Assembly: GCA_965262845.1 (NCBI GenBank)
Contig: CBDHFX010000002.1
Location: 1,736,001 to 1,800,000 of the forward strand
Reading direction: 5' to 3'
DNA length: 64,000 nucleotides
DNA from: ECT2AJA-044 sp965262845
GTDB lineage: Bacteria; Bacteroidota; Bacteroidia; Flavobacteriales; ECT2AJA-044
Part shown: positions 47,642 to 56,411 of the stretch, piece by piece
Numbering within the stretch: the first letter of the stretch is position 1
Layout: each line of letters begins with the position of its first letter
Notes under the pieces: model-generated
Told to the model about the DNA's origin: nothing
The model's input: the letters and a program-made list of their open reading frames with translations, nothing else
The model's database searches: none
Program-made: the position numbers and the translations under genes

Positions 47642-49339
47642 ATGCAACATTTGCAGATACACAACCCGCGATTTATTACCTATTCCGACTCCCTTTTCAC
47701 TGCGGATGTTCTGGGTGGCGTAGACCTCCAACAAATTGAGAGGATGATCTGCACCCTGCGGATCACCTACCAGAACTACCCGCCGCTGCGTACCACGCTC
47801 GACCTGTACAGCGACCAGCAAACCGATAAGCTGGTCCGCACCCTTTGCGATAAGTGGCAACTACCCCTGCTGGAAGTGTCCAAATCGGTTCACGATCTGG
47901 TCGGCCAACTGGAGAGCTATAAACTCAAACGGCTTCAATATCCCGAAGACCATACCGAACAGCCCTTCGAACTAAGCGAAGAGGAAGCCAAACAAGCAAA
48001 AAAGTATCTGGCCAACAAAAACCTGATCAAAAACCTGCAAAAAGATCTGGAACGGCTCGGTATTTTAGGCGAATCGGAAAATGGGTTGATCTTATTTTTG
48101 GCAATAGCTTCCCACCGCTTTAGCAACCCCTTTTCTGTGCTTTGTCTGGCCAAAAGCGGGATCGGCAAAAGCTATCTTTTGCAAAAACTCTCCGAATGCC
48201 TGCCACCTAACTGGTTTAGCTTCCATACTCAGATCAGTGAGAACGCTCTCTACTACTTCGATAGCCAGCAGATCGACGGCAGGGTGTTGTTCATTGAAGA
48301 CCTCGAATGGACACAAAAGATGTTAACCCCCCTCGCTACCCTGCAGACGCAGGGTCGGCTAGTCAAAACAAGGGCGACTAAGGATAAGGACGGCATGTTG
48401 CACACAACCACTTTTGAGGTATCTGGTAAACTGTGCCTGATCGCCTGCGCCTACTCCGAAAAAAGCTACGACCAGCTGAGCCTGCCGTTTTTGTGTCTGC
48501 ATTTGAACCATAGCTCCACCCAAGACGAAAACGTGATGGACTATCAGAAAAAATTGCGGGCCGGACTCATAAACGAGAGCGATATAGCCCGAACCCAACG
48601 CAAGCTGCAGTGTGTGCTAGCTAGTTTGGAGAATGTGCGCATTGTTAATCCGTTTGCCCCCTTAATTACCTTACCTGAAGATCTGCCACACCCTCGTAAG
48701 ACCCTGCTACTACTGCTAAACTTCATAGATATTATCACCTTCTTTTTTCAACGCCAACGGAAGGAAGTGACCGACGAAGCCACTGGCGAAGTGTATATCG
48801 AAACCCACCCCGACGATATTGAGCTGGCGTTTTCCCTTTTGAAGAACTGCTTGCTTCGCCGGGCCGATGAGCTGAGCACTCCAGCTCGTGGATTTTACAA
48901 CTGGTTGCAAACGTTCCTAAACGAAGCCAAAACGAACCAATTTATGGCTCTGGACCTGCGCAAGGTCAAGCGCATACATCCAAGAACCCTCAACCGCTAC
49001 CTGCAGGAACTCACCCTCTTTCATTACCTGCAAATAACCGGTGGAAACAAACACCGGGAAGGCTATCAGTACAAGTTCTCGAACCTCAGTGAGCTCTCAG
49101 AGAAGCAAAGTAGCATTGGAAAAAGTCTAAAAGAGACCATGACGGCCATCAGAAGAGCCTATGCAGGGGAAAAAACGAGCCAAAATGGCGTGCTGAACCC
49201 CAAAAATGCTGTTAAACCGGAAAAAAAGAGTAGGTCAGTTGGCCAAAACGGGGTGTCCAACACTCCAGCCCTTGCCCCGACTACAAAAAACGGTAGGACG
49301 ACACCAAACAGGAAAAACATACATGACCTAAAAGTGTAG
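47642..49339 (+). CDS. AAA-type ATPase / helicase-like protein of a recombinase block
   Basis: 565 residues from MQHLQIHNPRFITYSDSLFT, preceded by GAGG; the frame is open 35 codons further to 47537, but that extension runs into the 48-bp repeat and is unlikely to be coding. The centre has Walker A CLAKSGIGKSYLLQKLSECL and Walker B GRVLFIEDLEWTQ, with a following TLQTQGRLVKTRATKDKDG segment like the helicase part of CHC2 primase-helicase proteins; no zinc finger or TOPRIM is visible. The C-terminal ~80 residues are a basic, low-complexity tail. It lies three bases before an intact tyrosine recombinase, so it probably assists recombination or replication of the element. Family placement is by motif only. 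Confidence 0.75.
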   Translation: MQHLQIHNPRFITYSDSLFTADVLGGVDLQQIERMICTLRITYQNYPPLRTTLDLYSDQQTDKLVRTLCDKWQLPLLEVSKSVHDLVGQLESYKLKRLQYPEDHTEQPFELSEEEAKQAKKYLANKNLIKNLQKDLERLGILGESENGLILFLAIASHRFSNPFSVLCLAKSGIGKSYLLQKLSECLPPNWFSFHTQISENALYYFDSQQIDGRVLFIEDLEWTQKMLTPLATLQTQGRLVKTRATKDKDGMLHTTTFEVSGKLCLIACAYSEKSYDQLSLPFLCLHLNHSSTQDENVMDYQKKLRAGLINESDIARTQRKLQCVLASLENVRIVNPFAPLITLPEDLPHPRKTLLLLLNFIDIITFFFQRQRKEVTDEATGEVYIETHPDDIELAFSLLKNCLLRRADELSTPARGFYNWLQTFLNEAKTNQFMALDLRKVKRIHPRTLNRYLQELTLFHYLQITGGNKHREGYQYKFSNLSELSEKQSSIGKSLKETMTAIRRAYAGEKTSQNGVLNPKNAVKPEKKSRSVGQNGVSNTPALAPTTKNGRTTPNRKNIHDLKV

Positions 49340-49341
49340 AG

Positions 49342-50250
49342 ATGAAGTTAAGTGAAAATCACACTGCTATTTTGAGCACCTATACCCAATGGTTGCAAAC
49401 ACTCGGCTTCTCAGCTGTGGTCGTATATGGCTATCCAAAGATGGTACGTCACTTTTTAGTTTGGCTGCAGCAAAACGGCGTTTTTCACATAAGTCACCTG
49501 ACCGCTAACCACCTTAATCGTTACTACACCTATCTGGAAAACCGCCCCAACCACAGGGTTGCAGGTCGGGGCCTGTCTACTGCCCACCTAAACAAGAGTT
49601 TTGATGCTGTAGACAAGCTCTGCGAGTGTCTGCACCACATGGGAATGGATCAGGCTCCGAGTCCAACCCGATACCGACTTGCCCACCAGCACAGTGAAAG
49701 GCCTTCCGTACTTACCCGTCAGGAGGTCAGGCAGCTGTATCAGGCGATACCCTCGACTTTTTCAAATTATGGCTTGGCCACACGTGAGCCCCGGCAGGCT
49801 ATTTTACATCTGGTGCTCGATCTGCTCTATGGTTGCGGGCTCAGAAGAGGTGAAGTCATCAAATTAACCCTTGATGATGTGGATCTGGATCGCAAAGTGC
49901 TGCATGTTCGTCAGGCCAAGGGTTACAAGGACCGTTATGTGCCTTTGAGCAAAGGCGTTTACCGATCCATACAACTCTTTGTTTATCAATATCGCGCCTA
50001 CTGGAGTAGAAGAAGTGGCATGCTCTTTCCCTACACCGGGCACTACATTCCATATACTCTGGGCATTTTGCTGCGGGCCACCGATAACCAGCGCCTAAAG
50101 CACAAGAAATTAACTCCCCACACTTTACGACACAGCGTAGCCACCCATCTTTTGCAAGGTGGAATGAGCATAGAGGGCATTGCTCGTTTTTTAGGTCACG
50201 CCAGCTTAGAGAGTACCCAAATCTATACCAATATAACCGATGAACTTTGA
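49342..50250 (+). CDS. Tyrosine recombinase (XerC/D-like integrase), apparently intact
   Basis: 302 residues. N-terminal SAM-like core-binding domain (~1-110), catalytic domain after it. Active-site residues are all visible: Arg in YGCGLRRGEVIKL, Lys in VRQAKGYKDRYVPLSKG, His-x-x-Arg in LTPHTLRHSVATHLLQ, His in RFLGHASLESTQ and the nucleophile Tyr in TQIYTNITDEL. It overlaps the next gene by 11 bases (50240-50250), so the pair is coupled, as in elements using two recombinases together. Its substrates may be the repeats around it, but no site has been shown. Confidence 0.92.
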   Translation: MKLSENHTAILSTYTQWLQTLGFSAVVVYGYPKMVRHFLVWLQQNGVFHISHLTANHLNRYYTYLENRPNHRVAGRGLSTAHLNKSFDAVDKLCECLHHMGMDQAPSPTRYRLAHQHSERPSVLTRQEVRQLYQAIPSTFSNYGLATREPRQAILHLVLDLLYGCGLRRGEVIKLTLDDVDLDRKVLHVRQAKGYKDRYVPLSKGVYRSIQLFVYQYRAYWSRRSGMLFPYTGHYIPYTLGILLRATDNQRLKHKKLTPHTLRHSVATHLLQGGMSIEGIARFLGHASLESTQIYTNITDEL

Positions 50251-50641
50251 ACAATATCTTCAAAACAAAGGCCTAAGTGAGGGAGTGATCAAACGCTACC
50301 GGGCCGAGATGAGGCGGCACCGACAGTTTTTGCACCTGTTGGGTAAAAGTCCGGAATGTGCCACTAAAAAAGATCTTTTAGACTATCTGCAAAGCGAAGA
50401 ACGACCAATAAGTAGGTATCAGTTTATAAGAAAACGACCTTTGAGTAACCGAACCAAGCAAGGGATACTGAGTATCTTGAACCATTACTATGGTTACTTG
50501 ATGCAGCAGGGGTTGGTCGCTCAAAACCTAACCCAGTTTATTCGGATAAGGGGGATAAAGAAACGGGAGCTGCAATGCTTGTTTACTGATGAAGAGCTGG
50601 AGCAACTGACCAATGATCCTGATCGCTTCCACCCTTTTTAG
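50240..50641 (+). pseudogene. Second tyrosine recombinase, truncated after the core-binding domain
   Basis: 133 residues: MNFEQYLQNKGLSEGVIKRY, then SNRTKQGILSILNHYYGYLM and LFTDEELEQLTNDP, which is the N-terminal DNA-binding domain plus the beginning of the catalytic domain. The Arg, Lys, HxxR and Tyr of the active site are all missing. The reading frame stops at 50641 just where repeat sequence returns (ACACCCACATTGTTAGCCGG), so the 3' two thirds were lost in a rearrangement. A short DNA-binding product could still act as a partner or inhibitor of the intact recombinase. Confidence 0.8.
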
Positions 50642-51354
50642 CAAATTTACACCCACATTGTTAGCCGGTAGGGGCCGGCCGTTTGCAGGTTGGTTAAACC
50701 GGCGTTTTCATCTGCCTGCTTCCCTTTCGCCATAAATGAAAAACTACAGAGTTAGCTCTGTAGCTAGCTCTGTAATTAATGTTATATAAAAACTTGTATT
50801 TCAATAGCTTAATTAAATACACTTTTTAAGGCACTAAGGAACACGCATACTCCAAATAGAATGCTAACGACCCGCCAAAAGCAACTGACAAAAAGCCCCC
50901 CCAGAGGTCGCCATCAAAGGAGCGATCGTTCAAATTTCAAGTTCCCGACTCCAATCAAGGGCACTGGTCCAACGGGTAGCCTGCGCAGCAGCTACCACAC
51001 CGCCCGACGGGCGGTGCAAAAAAACAACCTTAAAAGATGAAGTCGTTTCAATATCAAGCTCCTTGCTCCAATCAAATGCGGCAAACGAGCCCCCCAGAAA
51101 AGAACTATTTTGAAGTCGAGTGCTTCATATAGGCAGCTCGGTACTTTACTCATGGGCACTGGCACAACGGGTAGCCTGCGCAGCAGCTACCACACCGCCC
51201 GACGGGCGGTGCAAAAAAGACGACCTTAAAAGATGAAGTCGGTTCAATATCAAGCTCCTTGCTCCATTCAGGGGAAGCTACCCGGCCCTAAGGAACACCT
51301 AACTTCCAAATAGAATGCCGATGACTGGCCAGAAGCAAACAACGAAAAGCCCCC
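50642..51354 (+). repeat. Non-coding repeat array 2, between recombinase block and first orphan tip cassette
   Basis: No gene. Contains GTTAGCCGGTAGGGGCCGGC at its left end, the nested CTACAGAG/CTCTGTAG element (50744-50775), block A marker CCAAATAGAATGC near 50853, and block B hairpins at 50976 and 51171. A diverged inverted copy of this array lies at 63332-64000, which continues the mirror symmetry beyond the perfect inverted repeat. Confidence 0.8.
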
Positions 51355-51457
51355 CAAAAGAGCCCCTTCCAAAGCCATTTTTTTCCTATTTTGGCCTGCC
51401 AAGGGGAACTTGTTTCCCCATCTTTTGCAGCGGATCGTTTTAAAAACGAAGTATTAA
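51355..51457 (+). promoter_or_regulatory. Shared leader of orphan tip cassettes (copy 1)
   Basis: About 100 bp found before every orphan tip gene (also 53567-53669, 61017-61119, 63229-63331). Conserved parts: AAAAGAGCCCCTTCCAAAG, a run of T, a hairpin (GGGGAA...TTCCCC) whose loop differs between copies while the stem stays paired, and CGTTTTAAAAACG just before GTATTAAATG. No clear -33/-7 promoter was found in it. Confidence 0.6.
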
Positions 51458-52489
51458 ATGGGTTGTCTTAGGCTGGTTGACAGGTGGAGGTATAAACGGA
51501 GCTCTGAGCTTCGGGTGGTGCATGTTAAAAAGGGTGTGGCCTCCAACGATTGGATAAAAAGGGTGCGTAGTTCGTATCTCTTCGGCATGTTGATGCCGGG
51601 TCGCCACGACGAGATCAACGGCAACCCCTACACTTATGGTTTTAACGGGATGGAGCGAGATGAAGAGGTCAAGGGCGCTGGAAACAGCTACGATTTTGGA
51701 GCCAGAATGCAAGACCCAAGACTGGGCCGCTTTTTAAGTATTGATCCATTACAAATAAAATATCCAAGTATGTCGTCATACTCTGCATTTGCTAATAACC
51801 CGATAATTTTTATTGATCCTGATGGAAGAGAATGGGTAAACGCACACTCTGCGGAAGTTGCGCGTATCAAAAAGCAATTGCTAGACAATCCTGATAACAA
51901 AAAGATACAAAGACTGTTGAAGAGAGCCCAAGTAAAAGAAGCTCGTGTTAATCAATATTTAAGTGATCTTAAAGCTAATGATGTTTCTTTATATAATTAC
52001 ATTGATAATCTACAAGTAGGTGATCAGAGTGGTAATACAGTAAATGTGAAGGTTTATGTATCCTCTGATCTTAATAATACTTCTGGAAATGTTGGACAAA
52101 CAGCAGAGACAAGATATCTACCTACTGGGGGCGAGGGTAATAATCCGAATGTAACTTATGGCGATAAAAAAATAGTTGCTCCGTTAAGTCCAGACGAAAG
52201 AGAAATTGGGTTTGATGTAAAAGTTTATGGAAAAACCAATTATGGAGATGAACGCTTATCCAATGAAGCAGGAGATATAATGTACTTTATGGAATACAAT
52301 CAAGATGCCCTCAAAGAAGGAGGGAATCAACAATATAATACAGGTGATGGAGGAATTAATTATGATAAGTATATAAATAGTGGCTCCGGTGAATATTCAT
52401 TTGAAGTAGAAGATACGTATAAAGAACGTAAAAAAGATAAAACAGGAAAAGATCCTAATAATAACCCTTATCCATTAAAGAAAAAGTGA
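51458..52489 (+). CDS. Orphan RHS tip protein 1 (left copy)
   Basis: 343 residues. It begins with the cassette peptide MGCLRLVDRWRY, then has only the end of an RHS core: PYTYGFNGMERDEEVKG, YDFGARMQDPRLGRFLSIDP and FANNPIIFIDPDG (DPDG at 120-123). The following ~220 residues are the variable tip, AT-rich in DNA, with no family recognised (for example VYGKTNYGDERLSNEAGDIM). Without signal peptide and shell it cannot act as a complete RHS toxin; it looks like a displaced or stored tip. The next gene starts at GTG overlapping the stop by four bases. Identical from base 51579 on to the inverted copy at 62197-63228; the 5' end differs at several bases. Confidence 0.75.
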   Translation: MGCLRLVDRWRYKRSSELRVVHVKKGVASNDWIKRVRSSYLFGMLMPGRHDEINGNPYTYGFNGMERDEEVKGAGNSYDFGARMQDPRLGRFLSIDPLQIKYPSMSSYSAFANNPIIFIDPDGREWVNAHSAEVARIKKQLLDNPDNKKIQRLLKRAQVKEARVNQYLSDLKANDVSLYNYIDNLQVGDQSGNTVNVKVYVSSDLNNTSGNVGQTAETRYLPTGGEGNNPNVTYGDKKIVAPLSPDEREIGFDVKVYGKTNYGDERLSNEAGDIMYFMEYNQDALKEGGNQQYNTGDGGINYDKYINSGSGEYSFEVEDTYKERKKDKTGKDPNNNPYPLKKK

Positions 52490-53181
52490 AAATAAAAAAA
52501 TTAAAATTTATCGTAATAATATCTTTAATACCATTTATAACTTTTTCACAAACAAAAAAAATAGTTTTAAAAATTGATACTGTTTATTCTAAATATAATT
52601 TTGACAATTTTAAAATAGGGTACTCTTCTTTTTTGAAAAACAAACTTGTTGAATACGTTAAAAATCCAATTATTAATCCAATTGATGAAAATAAAATTAA
52701 TTATATAACTGAAGTTTTAATAAATAATGATAGTTCCCGAATAGAAATATCTATTGATAGCAAAGAGGGAAATATCAGAATTTACAATTTTGAATCTTTT
52801 GAAAATAACGATACAATCAGGATTGATTATTTAGAATTATTTGAAAGTGATTTAATTGATACGTCATATACCTTCATTTCATATTTTCGAGATTACGGAG
52901 ATTCCATTGCACTATCGCCTAAACGTGTAAAGAAGAGTTTTGAAACTGAAAAAAAACGAACAACAAACAATCCTGTCCCTAATATAATAGTACTAAAAAT
53001 AAATGATCAATCTTATTTTGTAAAAATGAATAAAGAACGGTTACCACGTGAGACTCAACTTTTATCTGGAGAAAAACCAAAAAGGTATGCCGATAAAAGA
53101 AAAGGGGAAAGAAAGTGGGTAATGAGTGGAATAGTAGACAAAACAAATTGGAATTATGTAGGTGAAGTGAAATTGCAATAG
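52486..53181 (+). CDS. Probable immunity protein of orphan tip 1 (left copy), secreted
   Basis: 231 residues starting at GTG (52486), overlapping the tip stop by four bases. N-terminal signal peptide MKIKKLKFIVIISLIPFITF followed by SQ, so the product is exported to the periplasm. The body is Asn/Lys/Ile-rich, encoded by very AT-rich DNA unlike the RHS operon; no known domain was recognised. Tight coupling to an RHS tip suggests immunity, with the toxin acting in the envelope. Confidence 0.65.
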   Translation: MKIKKLKFIVIISLIPFITFSQTKKIVLKIDTVYSKYNFDNFKIGYSSFLKNKLVEYVKNPIINPIDENKINYITEVLINNDSSRIEISIDSKEGNIRIYNFESFENNDTIRIDYLELFESDLIDTSYTFISYFRDYGDSIALSPKRVKKSFETEKKRTTNNPVPNIIVLKINDQSYFVKMNKERLPRETQLLSGEKPKRYADKRKGERKWVMSGIVDKTNWNYVGEVKLQ

Positions 53182-53184
53182 CCT

Positions 53185-53566
53185 TCAAACTCCGGGATTC
53201 CTTACTTCATTCATCGGCAGCAGGCAGCTTCCGATCGTTCGCAGGTTGGTTAAACCGGCGTTTTTATCTGCTTACTTCCCTTTCGCCATAAATGAAAAAC
53301 TACAGAGTTAGCTCTGTAGCTAGCTCTGTAATTAATTTTATATAAAAATTTGTACTTCAATAACTTGCTAAAAGGCACTTTTTGAGTCCCTAAGGAACAC
53401 CTAACTTCCAAATAGAATGCTAACGACTCGCCAAGCGCAAGCAACGAAAAGCCCACCAAAAGGTCGTTTTTAAAGATGAGCTCGTTCAAATTTCAAGATC
53501 TTAGCCCCACTCAGATCTGCACCCACATCGTTAGCCGGTAGGGGCCGGGCAACCGGCCGTTTTGCT
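53185..53566 (+). repeat. Repeat stretch between the two orphan cassettes (left arm)
   Basis: No gene. Holds GTTCGCAGGTTGGTTAAACC, the nested CTACAGAG/CTCTGTAG element (53300-53331), an AT-rich part, one block A (CCAAATAGAATGC near 53409) and GTTAGCCGGTAGGGGCCGGG before the next leader. Same order of parts as in the other arrays. Confidence 0.8.
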
Positions 53567-53669
53567 CAAAAGAGCCCCTTCCAAAGCCATTTTTTTCCTA
53601 CTTTGGCTCGCTAAGGGGAACTTGTTTTCCCATCTTTTGCAGCAGATCGTTTTAAAAACGAGGTATTAA
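53567..53669 (+). promoter_or_regulatory. Shared leader of orphan tip cassettes (copy 2)
   Basis: Second copy of the ~100-bp cassette leader, preceded by GGCCGTTTTGCTC. The stem GGGAA...TTTTCCC and the palindrome CGTTTTAAAAACG are kept. Confidence 0.6.
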
Positions 53670-54713
53670 ATGGGTTGTCTTAGGCTGGTTGACAGGTGGA
53701 GGTATAGGCTGAGGTTGGTACATGCTAAAAAAGCTGTGACCTCAAAAAGTACGCATAAAAGTGCGCGTAGCGACTCCCCGTATCGACTGGCTTTCAGCAA
53801 GTTAGATGCAGAGACCGGTTTACACCACTTCAGTGCCCGCTACTACATCGCTAATCTGGGTATTTGGACGACCGTAGATATGATGAGCGCCCACCGCCCA
53901 TCCCTTACACCTTATAATTTTGTAAGCAATAACCCAATAATGCGCATAGACCCAACCGGATTACTGGATGGGGATTACTACGATAGGCAAGGAAATTACC
54001 TTGGAAATGACGGAATAGATGACGGCAAAGTTTACACTGTAAGTGGTGATAGTAAGTTCAGCATAGGCGATTTTCAAGAAGGCGGTAAGTATTTCAATAA
54101 CCAAACTGGATTTGCTGAAACTAATGGAGCAGGATATTCTGTTAATGAACTTGGGGTTAAACATTCCGAACTTCTAAAAATGGCTGCTGTAACTTATGGC
54201 GAAGCTTCCCAACTGAATGATACGAAAGAAATGTTTGCAATTGCAAGCACCATTCAGAATAACAGAAATGGAAGGTCGCTTTCTAAGACTTTAAGCGGGA
54301 ATTATTCCTATGCGATAGGAAAAGGAAAGTATAATCAATTTATGAAAGGAGGCTACTCCAAAAGTGGAGGAATGAAGACTTCTTTAGCAGCTGCTATCAA
54401 TGCTGTTACAGGTGGCACAGATTATTCAAATGGAGCTACATTCTGGGATGGAATTGATGTATTAAGTGGTGGTTCTTCTCATTACAGACAGAGGAAAGCT
54501 GCTTATGATTCAAGAAAAGGAATCTATGACCCAAATGGTCACAGAAACACATACTATATCAATGCTCAAGAATATTGCTGTAAAGTGTATGGAGTAAATG
54601 GCAAGACTTATCGAACAATAAATCCTTTGATTACAGTTCCAACTTCTGAAGGAGCTTTATGGCGAGTTACAGGAACACAAGGGGGAAGTATTTTCTACAA
54701 TGAGATAAAGTAG
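53670..54713 (+). CDS. Orphan RHS tip protein 2 (left copy), SleB-like cell-wall hydrolase tip
   Basis: 347 residues. Starts with MGCLRLVDRWRY, followed by a short RHS core end: LDAETGLHHFSARYYIANLG and VSNNPIMRIDPTG (DPTG at 94-97). The tip contains MAAVTYGEASQLNDTKEMFA (TYGEAS at 175-180) and IASTIQNNRN, a pattern like the catalytic region of SleB/CwlJ-type muramidases or transglycosylases, with Glu178 as likely catalytic residue. That predicts a peptidoglycan-cutting toxin. The neighbouring gene, three bases downstream, encodes a lipoprotein that would be placed in the periplasm, as expected for its immunity partner. No signal peptide is present. The hydrolase call is by motif only. Confidence 0.72.
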   Translation: MGCLRLVDRWRYRLRLVHAKKAVTSKSTHKSARSDSPYRLAFSKLDAETGLHHFSARYYIANLGIWTTVDMMSAHRPSLTPYNFVSNNPIMRIDPTGLLDGDYYDRQGNYLGNDGIDDGKVYTVSGDSKFSIGDFQEGGKYFNNQTGFAETNGAGYSVNELGVKHSELLKMAAVTYGEASQLNDTKEMFAIASTIQNNRNGRSLSKTLSGNYSYAIGKGKYNQFMKGGYSKSGGMKTSLAAAINAVTGGTDYSNGATFWDGIDVLSGGSSHYRQRKAAYDSRKGIYDPNGHRNTYYINAQEYCCKVYGVNGKTYRTINPLITVPTSEGALWRVTGTQGGSIFYNEIK

Positions 54714-54716
54714 AAG

Positions 54717-55427
54717 ATGAAAAAATTATTAGTTCCTTTTCTGTTCAGTTTTATTTTGGTTTCTTGCGATCAAAAATCTATTGAAAATACATTAGAAAAA
54801 AGGTTGTTATCAGCTCAAAAAAAACAAGAAGAAAGTTTTTCTTCTGACAGTCTTATTTTTAGAATTGGTAAGCTCTTTAGTTCTCAAAAAGAATCGGCAA
54901 TTGTATTGAAAGGAGCTGATTCAGAAAATGAGTTCTTGTTGTTGGCATTTAATGACCTTGCTGATATGAAGCAAACAATAATCGATACCATACAAGTTGG
55001 AGCATTCTTAGAAATAGAAACGGTTGATTTAAACAACAATGGACTAAAAGACATTGTTATCCAAACAGGGAGCAATAGACCTTGCAATTATGTGTATCTG
55101 AACTCTAATTTTTCATTTGTCATTGTTGATGATTGCACTAACTGGCCGGAGTTAAAGAAACTCGGTAACAAAGAGTATGCTTACACTTATCGCAATGAAG
55201 GTTGTGCTTCAAATAATTGGTCGTCAACTTTAGTTAGAGTAAATGAGCAAGAGATACAAAAAGAAGCAACGTTAACAATAAGAGCTTGTAATGAAGGTAG
55301 TCTAAGTATCTCAACATTCGATAAAAATGGAGTTCTTAAAGAAGCTCTGAACTATCAGTATTCTGAAATGCAGGAACAAGTAAATGACCTTCCTACTTTT
55401 TGGAATGATTTTATTGATAGCAAATAA
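54717..55427 (+). CDS. Probable immunity lipoprotein of orphan tip 2 (left copy)
   Basis: 236 residues with lipoprotein signal MKKLLVPFLFSFILVSCDQK (lipobox LVSC). A VDLNNNGLKDIVI segment near 100-113 resembles FG-GAP/VCBS-type calcium-binding loops; the remainder is unassigned. Periplasmic location fits protection against a cell-wall hydrolase. Ends with a strong terminator at 55448. Confidence 0.68.
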   Translation: MKKLLVPFLFSFILVSCDQKSIENTLEKRLLSAQKKQEESFSSDSLIFRIGKLFSSQKESAIVLKGADSENEFLLLAFNDLADMKQTIIDTIQVGAFLEIETVDLNNNGLKDIVIQTGSNRPCNYVYLNSNFSFVIVDDCTNWPELKKLGNKEYAYTYRNEGCASNNWSSTLVRVNEQEIQKEATLTIRACNEGSLSISTFDKNGVLKEALNYQYSEMQEQVNDLPTFWNDFIDSK

Positions 55428-56363
55428 TCAAATTGACTAAGAAGCTCGAAGCCCAAGTTTACCGCTTGGGCTTCTTTTTTGTCCTGTTCGCTCTGCTCAA
55501 AGCTGCTAAATCCGAAAAGTTATTAATATTACTCTAAATCTTTCGCGATCCCTTTGCTGCTCTGCCGTTCCGCTTGTTTTTCTTCCCTTTTTAGTCCCAC
55601 CTTTCAAGGCTTTAGGCTGATTTGTGATGGTGTTTCGGTTAGTTTTGAGGGTTGTTTTTATTCGCTCGTTTTTTCTCTTGCCGTGAATGCAAAACTACAG
55701 AGTTAGCTCTGTAGCTAGCTCTGTAATTAATGCTATATAAAAATTTGTACTTCAATAATTTAATAAAACACACTTTTTAAAGCCCTAAGGGACACGGATA
55801 CTCCAGATAGAATGCTAACGACTCGCCAAACGCAACGGACAAAAGCCCCCCAAAAGGTCGCCATCAAAGGAGTGATCGTTCAAACTCCAAGATCTTAACT
55901 CCCCTCAGGGGCACTGACTGGCACTAAGGGACACCGATCTTCCAAATAGAATGCCGATGACTCGCCAAAAGCGAGCAACGAAAGCCCCCCAAAAAGATCG
56001 CCTTTGAAGATGAGTTCGTTCAAATTCCAAGATCTTGACTCCCCTCAAGGGCACTGGCTGGCACTAAGGGACACGGATACTCCAAATAGAATGCTAATGA
56101 CTCGCCAGAAGCAAGCGACAAAGAGCGCGCACCGCCCTCCGGGCGGTGAAAAAAAATCATATTAGAAGTTGGGGGTATCAAATAGTCGTTTTCGGACTTC
56201 ACAGGTGGACAATCCATCCGTTTCGCTCCGGTTTTAGTCGATCCGCAACTTGCTTTTTCCGATCGCCGCCAAAAACTTATTAACAATTGCTCCTTTTCCT
56301 CGCCATCCCTTTGCCTGCCTGCCTTTCGGCCCCTTTTTTCTTCTTTCTTCTTTTTCTTTTTTC
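55428..56363 (+). repeat. Downstream of cassette 2: terminator, repeat blocks and pyrimidine-rich strip (left arm)
   Basis: No gene in 0.9 kb. In order: terminator (55448-55480); 180 bp of unique sequence; nested CTACAGAG/CTCTGTAG element (55695-55726); three block A units (55804, 55944, 56085 region); GCACCGCCCTCCGGGCGGTG hairpin at 56129; and a C/T-rich strip (about 56281-56363) before the 48-bp repeat. The last ~250 bp match 45.55-45.79 kb, upstream of copy A-left. Confidence 0.8.
55448..55480 (+). terminator. Intrinsic terminator after immunity gene 2 (left copy)
   Basis: GAAGCCCAAG pairs perfectly with CTTGGGCTTC around a six-base loop, followed by six T. Mirror copy at 59206-59238. Confidence 0.85.
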
Positions 56364-56411
56364 CGCCCCCCGCTCGGCGCGCCCGGCCGCTCGCCAGCAA
56401 GGGGGTGGGCC
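56364..56411 (+). repeat. 48-bp GC-rich terminal repeat, copy B-left
   Basis: Same 48 bp as 45794-45841. Its inner edge is the inner end of the 4.83-kb inverted repeat. Confidence 0.88.

Larger units (their letters stand above)
51579..56411 (+). repeat. Left arm of a 4.83-kb inverted repeat
   Basis: Bases 51579-56411 are the reverse complement of 58275-63107; paired coordinates sum to 114686. All four genes in the arms give identical proteins and the non-coding parts I compared line by line match. The outer end is a C/T difference at 51578/63108, beyond which similarity continues at lower identity. The inner end is the inner edge of the 48-bp GC-rich repeat. Confidence 0.92.
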
